From positions 1 through 43,917 of the forward strand of contig CAJUND010000028.1 in NCBI GenBank assembly GCA_910587655.1: a stretch of DNA of 43,917 nucleotides, written 5' to 3'. Source of the stretch: an uncultured Agathobacter sp. GTDB taxonomy: Bacteria; Bacillota; Clostridia; Lachnospirales; Lachnospiraceae. A program made the translations under genes and the position numbers. How positions within the stretch are numbered: position 1 is the stretch's first letter; the number at the start of each line of letters is the position of its first letter. The notes beneath the pieces are model-generated. The model searched no databases. It saw only the letters and a list, made by a program, of their open reading frames with translations, and was not told the origin of the DNA. Shown here one piece after another: positions 33,716 through 43,067 of the stretch.

Positions 33716-33725
33716 AAGTAATCCT

Positions 33726-34799
33726 TTAATGTCTCTGATACTGCTCGAGTTCTATTTTATCAAACGTTGTCCTGCTCTGGTAAAGCGCAATCGCTGTATC
33801 CAGAAGCTGAAACATCATCACTGCGCCCGTACCTTCTCCAAGCGCCAGACCTGCATCTATGACCGGATGCAGACCAAGCTCCGCCGCAATTTTTTCTGCT
33901 GCAGGCTCCCTGCTCATATGGGAAGGTATCAGATACTCTCTGACGCCGGGTACCATCCGCTCTGCTGCAAGTGCCGCCGCCATGCTGATTACGCCGTCCA
34001 GCACCACCGGAATATGGTAAATGGCTCCGCCAATACATACGCCTGCCATTCCTGCAATGTCCAAGCCTCCAAGCGCTGACAGTATCTGCAGGGCATCCAT
34101 GGAATGAACCGGATACTTTTCCAGAGCCTGTGCAACGACTTCACGCTTCCGTTTTAGTCCCGCATCGCTTAATCCAGCCCCGCGTCCCGTCACAGTCTGC
34201 GCATCGCAGCCTGTCAGTGCAGCAGTAACCGCACTGCCCGTTGTAGTATTTCCAATCCCCATTTCCCCGGTTCCAAGCAGTCGGTATCCACTGTCCCTGC
34301 ATTCCCTGCAAAGCAGGATTCCAACAGAAACCGCTTCCAGCGTCTCCGCTTCCGTCATGGCTGGTTCTTTTAAAAAATTCCGTGTTCCTTTTCTGACCTT
34401 ACAGTCCCTCACGCCGGGAATCCTCTCATCAGAATTGATTCCAATATCCACAGGTATTACATCCGCTCCGGCGCATGCTGCCATTTTTCCGACAGAACTC
34501 TCCTTTTTGCCCATACTGACAGCAACCAGCCTTGTCACTTCCTGCCCGGACTGGCTCACGCCTTCCTCCACAATGCCATTGTCGGCACACATGGTTATTA
34601 CGGCTTTTTTTCGTATATCAATTTCCGAACTTCCGGTAACTGCGCCAATCCCTGCAATAAATTCCTCAAATCTCCCCAATCCGTCCAGGGGTTTTGCAAC
34701 ATTGTCCCAGATTTCCTTTACCTGACGGTAGATTCTGTTATCCCCTGGCGTAAGCTTTATCTGCGCCAGTGTTTCCCTTGTAAATAATTCTTCCTGCAT
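33726..34799 (-). CDS. cobT: Nicotinate-nucleotide-dimethylbenzimidazole phosphoribosyltransferase
   Basis: CobT makes alpha-ribazole phosphate from a benzimidazole and nicotinate mononucleotide. The 357 residues include WDNVAKPLDGLGRFEEF, TMCADNGIVEEGVSQSGQEV, LLGTGEMGIGNTTTGSAV, ALGGLDIAGMAGV, and the C-terminal catalytic glutamate region LGEGTGAVMMFQLLD. The length is usual. Its start overlaps the end of a possible small gene. It lies between that gene and cobU. Confidence 0.96.
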   Translation of the reverse strand: MQEELFTRETLAQIKLTPGDNRIYRQVKEIWDNVAKPLDGLGRFEEFIAGIGAVTGSSEIDIRKKAVITMCADNGIVEEGVSQSGQEVTRLVAVSMGKKESSVGKMAACAGADVIPVDIGINSDERIPGVRDCKVRKGTRNFLKEPAMTEAETLEAVSVGILLCRECRDSGYRLLGTGEMGIGNTTTGSAVTAALTGCDAQTVTGRGAGLSDAGLKRKREVVAQALEKYPVHSMDALQILSALGGLDIAGMAGVCIGGAIYHIPVVLDGVISMAAALAAERMVPGVREYLIPSHMSREPAAEKIAAELGLHPVIDAGLALGEGTGAVMMFQLLDTAIALYQSRTTFDKIELEQYQRH

Positions 34800-34909
34800 A
34801 GCTGTTTCCCTTGTAACCTGCCCTGTTTCTTTCGTTTTTTTAGTTTATCCATCCACAAATCCAGGATAAAATCTGCGATTTCCCCCAGAATTTCTATATA
34901 AATATCCAT
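34757..34909 (-). CDS. Possible small protein between the HEPN gene and cobT (50 aa)
   Basis: The ATG at 34909 shares its first base with the HEPN stop (TAATG), and GAAGGA lies about 8 bases upstream, so translation would be coupled. The protein starts MDIYIEILGEIADFILDLWM, an acidic amphipathic helix, then KLKKRKKQGR, a basic stretch. The last 14 codons overlap the cobT start in another frame. I know no family for it. It may only serve to couple translation into cobT. Confidence 0.4.
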   Translation of the reverse strand: MDIYIEILGEIADFILDLWMDKLKKRKKQGRLQGKQLCRKNYLQGKHWRR

Positions 34910-35319
34910 TATTTCAATCCTTCAACACCAACACTTTGGGCAAATTTTATTATCTCATTCATTATCGTTTTTGCTGACTTAAGCTGCATTTCTGCCACCT
35001 CTCTGGACGCCAGGTAAAAATCATCATAGTCACTTTTCTCCCTCAGTTGCTGAAGTTTTCCAATCTTTCTTCCTAATTCCCTTGGAAATCTTTCCGTTGC
35101 CACATATGTTTTATGAAAATAAGCCATTACATCTTTATGACGTTTAAAATCAACCACTTCCAAAGCAAGAACTGCCTTTACCGCGTAAAAAGCAGCATAA
35201 TAAGAACGGTTAATCGAATCTTTATATAATCCATGCTCTAATGCCATTTCTGCCACTTCAAGACTGTCCTTTGACTGGGAAATACGGTATTTACACAAAT
35301 CTTTCTGCCTTTCATCCAC
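34909..35319 (-). CDS. HEPN domain protein (UPF0332 type)
   Basis: The 136 residues form a helical HEPN domain with RSYYAAFYAVKAVLALE (about residues 38-54), then KRHKDVMAYFHKTYV and the late LREKSDYDDF. These match the UPF0332 branch that pairs with MNT nucleotidyltransferases. The RNase motif Rx4-6H of HepT toxins is not clearly present, so toxic RNase activity is doubtful. The start overlaps the MNT gene by 8 bp, as in two-component toxin-antitoxin operons. It lies within the cob operon. Confidence 0.88.
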   Translation of the reverse strand: MDERQKDLCKYRISQSKDSLEVAEMALEHGLYKDSINRSYYAAFYAVKAVLALEVVDFKRHKDVMAYFHKTYVATERFPRELGRKIGKLQQLREKSDYDDFYLASREVAEMQLKSAKTIMNEIIKFAQSVGVEGLK

Positions 35320-35644
35320 TGATTACGACACCTTCTCTCTCTACATTATCATAAAACGGCACAGCTCCAAGCCAGTAATTAAAGTGTTCCTCATTTTTAA
35401 CAATAACACTAATGTTTACACCATACCTCATGAAAAAATCAAAGGCAGCATCATATAATTTATCTTCCACCATCCCAGTTTGTTCCTCTGGCAGACTGGT
35501 TAATACCATGATATCTATATCTGAATTTTCATTATTATTCCCTCTGGCGTAAGAACCATAGACAATCATTTTTCTAAAATTCGCCTTTAAAACATCATGA
35601 ATCTCCGCAGAAAAAAGTGATAAAATATCCTTAATCTCTTCCAT
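35312..35644 (-). CDS. MNT-type nucleotidyltransferase
   Basis: The start is ATG at 35644, with GGAGG and a 7-nt spacer, giving 110 residues; a longer frame reads back into cobQ without homology. The minimal nucleotidyltransferase motif is complete: VYGSYARGNNNENSDIDIMV, with D42 and D44 as metal ligands. A third acidic position may lie in NISVIVKNEE. MntA antitoxins use this fold to AMPylate HEPN partners. The gene overlaps the HEPN gene and lies between cobQ and cobT. Confidence 0.9.
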   Translation of the reverse strand: MEEIKDILSLFSAEIHDVLKANFRKMIVYGSYARGNNNENSDIDIMVLTSLPEEQTGMVEDKLYDAAFDFFMRYGVNISVIVKNEEHFNYWLGAVPFYDNVEREGVVISG

Positions 35645-35684
35645 TCCCATACCTCCATTCCAATCATCCCCATCCGGCAGTATC

Positions 35685-37172
35685 CTACAGCAGTCCATAT
35701 ACAAACTCCATATCCATATGCTCCCGCAGTCCCTGCGCCAGCCTGTCATACTGGCTTTCCCTGAACGTGGCATAATCACTTTCATATTCCGCACTCCAGC
35801 AGACCCCTTTACGCCCGGCAAGGATTTCTATGATACGAACCGCAATATTCCCTTCATCAAAAATCCCATGCACATAGCTTCCATAAACATTATTCAGATA
35901 AGCCCCGTCCTCCTTTTCCTGCGCAGCCATTCCTATAACAACGGAAGGAAGCGCTTCATTTCCTGTTCCCTGTGTTTCCCCCATATGTATCTCATATCCC
36001 GATAACTCCATACCTGACAGCCTGGCAAAAACTCCCTCCAGATTCCCAAATCTGCCCCGGACCTGCGTCCGCACTTTCTGCGGTTTTAATACAGTTTCCT
36101 CCGGCAAAAGCTCCATGCCGCGTATTTCACCGCCGTTTTCCATATTATCCGGATCACAAATCCTTTTCCCAAGCATCTGGAATCCGCCGCAGATTCCCCA
36201 GACCGGTACACGCCCCGCCCGCTTCTTTATGGCAGCTTCCAGTCCGTTCCGGCGCATCCACAGTAAATCCCCCATCGTATTTTTGCTTCCCGGAAGCAGT
36301 ATCATGTCCGGATTTTTCAGCTCTTCAACTCTCCCGGCATACCGCACCGATACTCCCGGAAGCTGCTCAAATACATGAAAATCAGTAAAATTGGAAATCC
36401 TCGGAAACCGGATAACAGCAAGGTCAACCAGCCCGGTTTCTTTTTGTTTCTGCTCCACGCCAAGACCGTCCTCATCTTCAAGTGACAATTCCATAAACGG
36501 TACGACCCCGGCAACGGGGATACCGCATTTTTCCTGAAGCATTGCAACACCGGAATCGAGTATCGACCTGTCCCCGCGGAATTTATTAATCACAAGTCCC
36601 TTAATCCGTTCCTTTTCCTCCGGCTCCAGCAGCATAACGGTCCCGTAAAGCTGTGCAAACACGCCGCCTCTGTCAATATCTCCCACAAGAAGCACCGGTG
36701 CATCCAGAAGCTTTGCAAGTCCCATATTCACGATATCATTTGCTTTCAGGTTAATCTCCGCCGGACTTCCCGCACCCTCCACAACAATAATATCCGCCTG
36801 CTTTTCCAGCTCATGGTATGCCTTTAAAATATCCGGCACCAGTTTTTTTTTATAAGAAAAATAGTCCCTGGCACTCATATTCCCAAGCACCCTGCCATTT
36901 ACAATGACCTGCGAACCAGTGTCGTTCGTCGGCTTTAAAAGAATTGGGTTCATCAGTACCGACGGTGTGATTCCTGCTGCCATCGCCTGCATCACCTGCG
37001 CCCGTCCCATTTCCAGCCCCTCATCCGTTACAAACGAATTAAGCGCCATATTCTGCGATTTAAAAGGCGCCGCCCGATACCCGTCCTGTTTAAAAATCCG
37101 GCACAGTCCCGCAACCAGCAGACTTTTTCCTGCATCTGACATTGTGCCCTGTACCATAATCACTTTTGCCAT
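35685..37172 (-). CDS. cobQ: Cobyric acid synthase
   Basis: CobQ amidates side chains b, d, e and g of adenosylcobyrinate diamide with glutamine and ATP. The start is ATG at 37172 with AGGTGG 8 bases upstream, giving 495 residues. The N-terminal synthetase starts MAKVIMVQGTMSDAGKSLL, then FKSQNMALNSFVT, VEGAGSPAEINL and LVGDIDRGGVFAQL. The C-terminal amidotransferase has LLPGSKNT, the nucleophile Cys in WGICGGFQMLGK, and the histidine in YGSYVHGIFD. It lies 19 bp after corA. Confidence 0.96.
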   Translation of the reverse strand: MAKVIMVQGTMSDAGKSLLVAGLCRIFKQDGYRAAPFKSQNMALNSFVTDEGLEMGRAQVMQAMAAGITPSVLMNPILLKPTNDTGSQVIVNGRVLGNMSARDYFSYKKKLVPDILKAYHELEKQADIIVVEGAGSPAEINLKANDIVNMGLAKLLDAPVLLVGDIDRGGVFAQLYGTVMLLEPEEKERIKGLVINKFRGDRSILDSGVAMLQEKCGIPVAGVVPFMELSLEDEDGLGVEQKQKETGLVDLAVIRFPRISNFTDFHVFEQLPGVSVRYAGRVEELKNPDMILLPGSKNTMGDLLWMRRNGLEAAIKKRAGRVPVWGICGGFQMLGKRICDPDNMENGGEIRGMELLPEETVLKPQKVRTQVRGRFGNLEGVFARLSGMELSGYEIHMGETQGTGNEALPSVVIGMAAQEKEDGAYLNNVYGSYVHGIFDEGNIAVRIIEILAGRKGVCWSAEYESDYATFRESQYDRLAQGLREHMDMEFVYGLL

Positions 37173-37191
37173 AACCATTTCCACCTGACAT

Positions 37192-38127
37192 TTACAAAAA
37201 CTTTTTCTTCTTAAAAAAAACCAGCTCCGCAACAATAATCAAAATGCATACCAAAACCACAACCCCGTATCCGTGCGGAGTTTTAAGCTCCGGCATATTC
37301 ACAAAATTCATCCCGTACCAGCCGGTTACCAGTGTCAGCGGAAAAAACATGGTTGTCACCATCGTCAGCATCCGCATGGTATTATTCTGCTGGATATCAA
37401 TCTGCTGCTGGTAAAGCTCCCTGATCTGTACCATATACTCCCGCAGCATCTGGGAATAGTCATACAGCCGGTCTGCCCTTTTCCCAAGCTCCGCAATGCT
37501 GGAAACCGTTTTTTCCATCAGAAAGTCCTGGTCATTGCTTACCAGAATATCACATAAATCGGCAAGCTGCTGGTAATAAAAATTACGCACAAGCAGCCTC
37601 TTCCGGTAACGCAGAATATCCTCTGTCGGCTCCAGATGCGCTTTCTTACCCGTCAGCTTTTCCTCCATGTCATAGCAGACCGCCTCAATTTCCTGCAGCT
37701 GCTCCATGTCATGAAACAGCATGGACTCCAGAAACCTGCAGAAAAACTGTTCCGTGGTTCCCTCGCCTTCACGCTCAATTTTGTGTACCATCTTTTCAAT
37801 AAAAAGCTGGTCCTCCTCCCTGACCGGAAAAACCAGCTCATCCTTTCCAAGATAATACGGCACGGTAATCTGTAACTGATGGCGCTTTACAGGTTTTGGA
37901 AGCTCATTCTCCTGCAGCACCATCCGGGGCGCTACCACCAGTACCCCGACAATACAGTCAGAAAGCATGGACGCCTTGGAAAAATACGTCTGGTGGTTCG
38001 CCATAAGCCTCCATAATTCCTCTTTTCCGTTTTTCCCCTCCAGATGCTTTCCTGCCTCCTGGATGTTTAGCATATATACCCTTCCAGATTCCAGATCCCG
38101 TACCACGGCTGCTCCCTCCAGATTCAT
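37192..38127 (-). CDS. corA: CorA family divalent metal transporter
   Basis: CorA proteins carry Mg2+, and often Co2+ or Ni2+, through the membrane as pentamers. The 311 residues have a long cytoplasmic helical domain, two C-terminal membrane segments (about residues 254-273 and 287-305), and the signature YGMNFVNMPEL between them. The C-terminus is basic (KKKKFL). With its stop 19 bp before cobQ on the same strand, cobalt supply for corrin synthesis is a fair guess, but magnesium transport cannot be ruled out. Confidence 0.92.
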   Translation of the reverse strand: MNLEGAAVVRDLESGRVYMLNIQEAGKHLEGKNGKEELWRLMANHQTYFSKASMLSDCIVGVLVVAPRMVLQENELPKPVKRHQLQITVPYYLGKDELVFPVREEDQLFIEKMVHKIEREGEGTTEQFFCRFLESMLFHDMEQLQEIEAVCYDMEEKLTGKKAHLEPTEDILRYRKRLLVRNFYYQQLADLCDILVSNDQDFLMEKTVSSIAELGKRADRLYDYSQMLREYMVQIRELYQQQIDIQQNNTMRMLTMVTTMFFPLTLVTGWYGMNFVNMPELKTPHGYGVVVLVCILIIVAELVFFKKKKFL

Positions 38128-38189
38128 TTCCTTTTACTTTCCTATTATAACCTTATCCCGTAAAATTAGCAAAATTATTTGTCAAGCGA

Positions 38190-38744
38190 TTATATATAAA
38201 ATTCATGAATAATCCTTACTGCTTCCTCTTCTTTTTCAATCAGTTTATACCGCCACGGTACTTCACTTTTACCCCTGTATACATTTAAATATTTATCTCC
38301 TCTATCTGCATTCTGAATTTCCATATCAAGGACAAACCGGCAGTTCTCCTTTTTTAAATTCCCATCCATGGTAGCAAGCGAGGAATTTGTCAGATATGCA
38401 AATTCCCCGTATTTTCGCCGTAATAAAACCAAATACAAATTAACTAATGTACTTGTTAATAAAAGAAGTACACAAACTGTTAATGGCCAGTATTCTGTCT
38501 TTAAATATCTTAAATAAAGATTTACCAGCGGAATCAGCAATACAGCTATCAGTATTCTTAACAGCAACTCCGGCAGGAATAATCTTTTCGCTCTGCTGTA
38601 CTGCACATTATATAATTTCACTGCGTCCACTCCAGACTTCTGAATCCACCGGATTCTCACATATCCCTTCCTCGAATTTAAAAATCTCCATATATCAGTC
38701 CCGCAAAAATAAATACAGCACACAATCAAAATAACATCTGTCAA
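38190..38744 (-). CDS. Membrane protein of unknown function (184 aa)
   Basis: I do not recognise a family. The likely start is TTG at 38744 with AGGAAG 5 bases upstream. Three hydrophobic segments lie at about residues 1-17, 57-75 and 86-108, followed by a soluble C-terminal domain with FAYLTNSSLATMDGNLKKEN and YKLIEKEEEAVRIIHEFYI. A possible extended -10 (TGATAGAAT on the minus strand) lies upstream near 38795-38805. The position between the ABC permease gene and corA does not suggest a role. Confidence 0.75.
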   Translation of the reverse strand: MTDVILIVCCIYFCGTDIWRFLNSRKGYVRIRWIQKSGVDAVKLYNVQYSRAKRLFLPELLLRILIAVLLIPLVNLYLRYLKTEYWPLTVCVLLLLTSTLVNLYLVLLRRKYGEFAYLTNSSLATMDGNLKKENCRFVLDMEIQNADRGDKYLNVYRGKSEVPWRYKLIEKEEEAVRIIHEFYI

Positions 38745-38842
38745 GTTTTCTTCCTACTCCTTTTCATCCCATTTTTTCATCTGTTGGCAGTAAGAATATT
38801 CTATCACAGAATGTCACAGATTTACAGCTTTTTCCGGCCAAC

Positions 38843-41350
38843 TTACATTCCGTCTGCATTCTGCAAACGCTCCGTAATGCTTAAATTTAGCGTTCTGGCA
38901 TATATTATAACAGGAACTGTCAAACACACCACGTATATTACAGAAAATAGAACCAAATTCCCTGCCCACGGTATGGAAAACGAAAGCGAATACCTGTTCA
39001 TCCCCTGAAAAACAGCATGGCTTACCGGAATTCCCGCCGCCAGGGAAACCACCGCCGAAATTAGTGCATAGCCGCAACCCTCTGCCCGCAGCATTTTTTT
39101 CATCTGCCCGGTTGTCATTCCAATACTCTCCAGTGTTGCAAATTCCACCGAACGGTTCCATATTCCCGCAGCCATCATGTTAACATAATTTAATACCGCC
39201 AGCAGTGCAATTATAAATGCAATGCATCCGCCAAGCACTTTTACCTGGTATTCCGAATTTTTCATCTCCTGATAACGCTCCAGCTTTGAATTGAAAGTAA
39301 TCTGCTTCTCACCTGCAAAAATTTCTTTCACCTGCTTTTCCGTTTCCTCAGAAAAAGCATCCTCGTATTCTACCTGGATAAGCTCAGTCAACGGCTCTGC
39401 CAGAAGCTGTTTTGCATAATTTTCACTCACAATCAAATCCGGGGAATATCCACCGGCAAAATACGCAGGGTTCAGCTGTATATCCCCTGCAGCGGCGATT
39501 ATAACAGAATGCTCCTTTTCAGGCTCTTTCCCGTCCGGAAGCAGAAAATGTACTCTCTTATTGATTATCCCGTTATCACCTTCTGTAAACATTTTTACTG
39601 CCACAGCAGTATTTCCATTGTTAAACTCATCCCAGTCCAGAATATTGCCCATACTTTCATTTAAAAGCTTAAAACCGTTTTTATCTATTCCAATCAACCG
39701 CGCCGTAAATAAATCATTGTTCTGACCTTTTTTGTAACTTTCCATGTCATTTTCATAATTTCCGGGACTGTATCTTGACTGGTACAGTTCCCTGTAATAT
39801 GTCCCGTAAACATCTTCCTGGTACGGTATGACAGCCTCTGCGGAAACAACTTTCCTGACAGACTTTACCCCTTTTATCTTTTCAGTCCGTGATATTTTTT
39901 CCTCTGTCAGAAGCTGCCTGCGGTCATCATCAAGCATTGTTTCATTCGTAAACCGTATATCACAGTCGTATATTTTATTCAAAATCCGTCTGGCATCATT
40001 TGCCTGTATCGCAACACTGATTGTAATAAAAACAGAAATCGCAATGACAAAAGAGGCCAGAACAACCGCTGCCTGCTTTTTATCCCGAAACATATTCCGA
40101 AACGCCATGGAATACACACCGCCGCATTCCCGCCTTCGTTCTTTTACTTTTCCCCCGGTATATCTGAGTGCTTCTATAATGGAACATTTTCCCGCCATTT
40201 TGGCAGGTTTTCTGCAGCTTATAAAGTTTGTTAATAATGAAAACCCTCCTGCCAGCACAAAAACCCATATTTTTACCGGCACTACATCATCTGCTGAAAA
40301 TGTCGGATTCACAATACCCAGTAACTTTGGAATCACAACTTTTGTCACAGCCACTGATGCTAAAATTCCAAGCGGTATTCCTGCTGCCGCATTCATTGCC
40401 ACCTGACTGTATACAACTTTTCTAAGCTGCCCCGAAGTCACACCAACGGTTTTAAGCTGTCCGTAATAACGGATATCCTTTGAAATGGAAATATACATGG
40501 TATTATAAATAAACAGATAACCGCTGAAAAAAATCATAAACAACGTTACTGCCAGCACAGCCGAAGTTTTAATGAAATTCGAAACCGTATCATAATCAGC
40601 AGCAATCACCTGGTTTCTGTTCATTCCAATGGCATTTTGCATCGCAATAATATTATCCTTGGAATACAAAGGGTTCTTCAGGGTAATCTTTAACGCCCCC
40701 TGGGTAAAATCTGTCTGCCTGACGCCCGTTGTATCATAAAATTCCTTTGAGACATATCCCCTTTTGGACCCGCTGTAATCCGTATACCAGCCACAGAGAA
40801 CAAACTCCTTTTCCAGTAATTTTTCTTGAAAATCTTCTTTTAACGTGTAATAAGTAACCGGAAGAACCATACCTGTTTTTGGCTCTGAAATTCCCATAGC
40901 CGTAAGCGTATCCATTCCCAGCATTATTTCATTTTCCTTCTGCGGGTAATGCCCCTCAAAACTTTCCACTGCAGGAACAGTCTGCTTTGTCCAGCAGATA
41001 TCATCCAGCCAGTACAGTCTGACCTTATCCAGTATTTTCTCCTGGTACTGTTCCAGAACAGCACATTTCACAGCCACACCGGCATACTTTACATGGTCCA
41101 TAGAACGTATTTTTTCCGTCTGTCTTTCGTCCGGTTCTGTCAGCTCAATATCATAGTCCATTCCTTCCATGCGGACATTACGTTCGGAAATGGTGTTCCA
41201 GTAGCTAAAACCAGTCGCCATAACACCAGCTATCAGAAAGGTTGTAAGAATAACCGCAAAAACCGTAAGGAAATTTCTTTTCTTATTTGCCTGGTAAGTC
41301 GTCCATGCAATCTCCCGGATGACTTTTTTATTTTTCACTTTAAGCTTCAA
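38843..41350 (-). CDS. FtsX/MacB-type ABC transporter permease
   Basis: The 835 residues start at TTG 41350, with GGAGGT 7 bases upstream inside the ATPase gene, so the genes overlap by 11 bp. An N-terminal membrane segment (FLTVFAVILTTFLIAGVM) is followed by a large extracellular region, an FtsX core with three segments (about residues 255-380), a second single segment (VVLASFVIAISVFITISVA), another extracellular region, and a final FtsX core with CIAFIIALLAVLNYVNMMA and ESIGMTTGQMKKMLRAEG. This duplicated layout fits exporters for peptides, lipids or antimicrobial resistance. The two-component genes upstream suggest a stress- or peptide-sensing module. Confidence 0.92.
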   Translation of the reverse strand: MKLKVKNKKVIREIAWTTYQANKKRNFLTVFAVILTTFLIAGVMATGFSYWNTISERNVRMEGMDYDIELTEPDERQTEKIRSMDHVKYAGVAVKCAVLEQYQEKILDKVRLYWLDDICWTKQTVPAVESFEGHYPQKENEIMLGMDTLTAMGISEPKTGMVLPVTYYTLKEDFQEKLLEKEFVLCGWYTDYSGSKRGYVSKEFYDTTGVRQTDFTQGALKITLKNPLYSKDNIIAMQNAIGMNRNQVIAADYDTVSNFIKTSAVLAVTLFMIFFSGYLFIYNTMYISISKDIRYYGQLKTVGVTSGQLRKVVYSQVAMNAAAGIPLGILASVAVTKVVIPKLLGIVNPTFSADDVVPVKIWVFVLAGGFSLLTNFISCRKPAKMAGKCSIIEALRYTGGKVKERRRECGGVYSMAFRNMFRDKKQAAVVLASFVIAISVFITISVAIQANDARRILNKIYDCDIRFTNETMLDDDRRQLLTEEKISRTEKIKGVKSVRKVVSAEAVIPYQEDVYGTYYRELYQSRYSPGNYENDMESYKKGQNNDLFTARLIGIDKNGFKLLNESMGNILDWDEFNNGNTAVAVKMFTEGDNGIINKRVHFLLPDGKEPEKEHSVIIAAAGDIQLNPAYFAGGYSPDLIVSENYAKQLLAEPLTELIQVEYEDAFSEETEKQVKEIFAGEKQITFNSKLERYQEMKNSEYQVKVLGGCIAFIIALLAVLNYVNMMAAGIWNRSVEFATLESIGMTTGQMKKMLRAEGCGYALISAVVSLAAGIPVSHAVFQGMNRYSLSFSIPWAGNLVLFSVIYVVCLTVPVIIYARTLNLSITERLQNADGM

Positions 41351-42023
41351 TCTTTCCACCTCCGCAGATTTTACCATCCTCAATACGCATGATTCTCTCT
41401 GCCATCTGGGCGATTTCATCATTATGTGTAATCATAACAATGGTCTGCCCAAACCGCTCCCCGGTGGTTTTCATCAGTCCCAGTACATCCTGGCTGGTCC
41501 GGCTGTCAAGATTCCCGGTAGGTTCATCCGCCAGAATGATTGCAGGCTTTGCTGCCAGCGCCCTCGCAAGCGCCACCCTCTGCTGCTGACCGCCCGACAA
41601 CTGGTTTGGCATGGCATATTTCTTTTTTTCCAGACCAAGTATTGCAATAATCTGCTCCACATAATTTCTATCCGGCTTAATACCATCAAGCTTTACCGGC
41701 AGTACAATATTTTCATATACATTCATAAGCGGAAGCAGGTTATAATTCTGAAATACAAATCCCGTCTTCCTTCTGCGGAATACAGCCAGCTCATCATCTG
41801 TCAGCTGCGAAATATCTGTTCCATCCACCACCACCTGGCCTGAGGTAGGAACATCCAGACCACCAAGCATGTGCAAAAGCGTTGATTTCCCGCTTCCGGA
41901 AGTCCCAACGACAGCAAGAAACTCCCCTTTGTGGACAGAAAAACTGACTCCATCCAGTGCCTTTACCCGTATTTCCCCTGTGTCATAGTATTTTTTCAGA
42001 TTTTTTACTTCCAGTATCTTCAT
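41340..42023 (-). CDS. ABC transporter ATP-binding protein (MacB/LolD type)
   Basis: The 227 residues are a complete ATPase: Walker A VGTSGSGKSTLLHMLGGLD, Q-loop FVFQNYNLLP, signature LSGGQQQRVALARALA, Walker B AIILADEPTGNLD and the switch histidine in VMITHNDEIA. Similarity is to the LolD/MacB group that serves FtsX-type permeases. AGGAG precedes the ATG. The gene overlaps the permease gene and energises it. Confidence 0.96.
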   Translation of the reverse strand: MKILEVKNLKKYYDTGEIRVKALDGVSFSVHKGEFLAVVGTSGSGKSTLLHMLGGLDVPTSGQVVVDGTDISQLTDDELAVFRRRKTGFVFQNYNLLPLMNVYENIVLPVKLDGIKPDRNYVEQIIAILGLEKKKYAMPNQLSGGQQQRVALARALAAKPAIILADEPTGNLDSRTSQDVLGLMKTTGERFGQTIVMITHNDEIAQMAERIMRIEDGKICGGGKIEA

Positions 42024-42071
42024 ATGCTCTCCTTTCCTTTTAACATCAGTCCATGCATTTCGTACTGCTAA

Positions 42072-42125
42072 AATATAACACAGACTTCTTGCTCAAATCT
42101 GTCCAAAAGGTGACACTTATGACAC
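42072..42125 (-). promoter_or_regulatory. Candidate regulated promoter of the ABC genes
   Basis: A minus-strand -10 TATATT (42077-42072) lacks a good -35 at 17 bases (AGATTT). Upstream is a direct repeat read on plus as TGACAC at 42111-42116 and 42120-42125. This fits activation by the neighbouring response regulator, but is only suggestive. Confidence 0.35.
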
Positions 42126-42143
42126 ATTTCCATTTAATATAAT

Positions 42144-43067
42144 TTATAATTCATAACAAGATAAATACAGGCAGACAGTCGTTCCCTGGTTTATTTCTGA
42201 TTTTATCCTGACATACCCTCCCTGTTTTGAAAGAACTTCCCTTACCAGAAAAAGTCCGATTCCAAATCCCGGTTCCCGGCAGGCATCCTTTGACCGGTAA
42301 AACCTCTCAAATACCATCCCCTGTTCGTCTTCCCTGATTCCCATTCCTTTATCAGTAACTTCGATACAGACAAACGATTCATAAACTGTTACCCTGATTC
42401 TGACCGTAGAATATTCCGGTGAATATTTTACTGCATTTTCCAGAACATTCCCAATCGCCTCCGTTGTCCACTTATCGTCTGCATAACAAACGGCTTCTGT
42501 TTCTTCATATATAACATCTATATTTTTATGTAAAGCTGCCAGTTCTGACATCTGGCATGCAGTGCTTATCATTTTACCAACACTTGTCATCCGTGGATGA
42601 ACGTTTATAATTTCGCTCTCCGCATACGAAGATTTAACCAGTTCTTTCATAAAAAAATCCAGTTTGTCTGACTGCCTGCGAATTCTATCAGCTAGCTGCA
42701 TGATATTCTTGTCTAAAATCTTTTCCTGCATAAGTCCGGTATAGAGCATGATATTTGTCAGCGGAGTTCTCACCTGATGTGAAATATCTGAAATCAGGGA
42801 TTTAATAATATCCCGTTCCTTTTCTGCCTTTTTCTGGTGCATTCCCGATATACAGACAAGTCTGTTCAGCCGTTCTGTAACCGCAGCATCCATGGATTCG
42901 TCAAAAACAGTATCCTGCAGTTCTCCTCCGATGGCCCTGTCCAGCCTTTCCAAAATTCCCTGGTAGGTCCTTTCCATCTGTTTGCGGTAATACAACCCCG
43001 TGAGAATCCATATTACAACACAGACTAACAGAAGTAAGAAAAAAAATACCAGATATCTGCTTATCAT
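42144..43067 (-). CDS. Sensor histidine kinase
   Basis: The likely start is ATG at 43067, overlapping the response regulator stop as ATGA, with GGGAG 5 bases upstream (307 residues). One clear N-terminal membrane segment (YLVFFFLLLLVCVVIWILTG) is present and there is almost no extracellular part, so the signal may come through a partner such as the permease. The H-box is ISDISHQVRTPLTNIML, the N-box NVLENAVKYSP, the G1 box DKGMGI and the G2 box GFGIGLFLVREVL. It should phosphorylate the regulator encoded just upstream. Confidence 0.94.
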   Translation of the reverse strand: MISRYLVFFFLLLLVCVVIWILTGLYYRKQMERTYQGILERLDRAIGGELQDTVFDESMDAAVTERLNRLVCISGMHQKKAEKERDIIKSLISDISHQVRTPLTNIMLYTGLMQEKILDKNIMQLADRIRRQSDKLDFFMKELVKSSYAESEIINVHPRMTSVGKMISTACQMSELAALHKNIDVIYEETEAVCYADDKWTTEAIGNVLENAVKYSPEYSTVRIRVTVYESFVCIEVTDKGMGIREDEQGMVFERFYRSKDACREPGFGIGLFLVREVLSKQGGYVRIKSEINQGTTVCLYLSCYEL

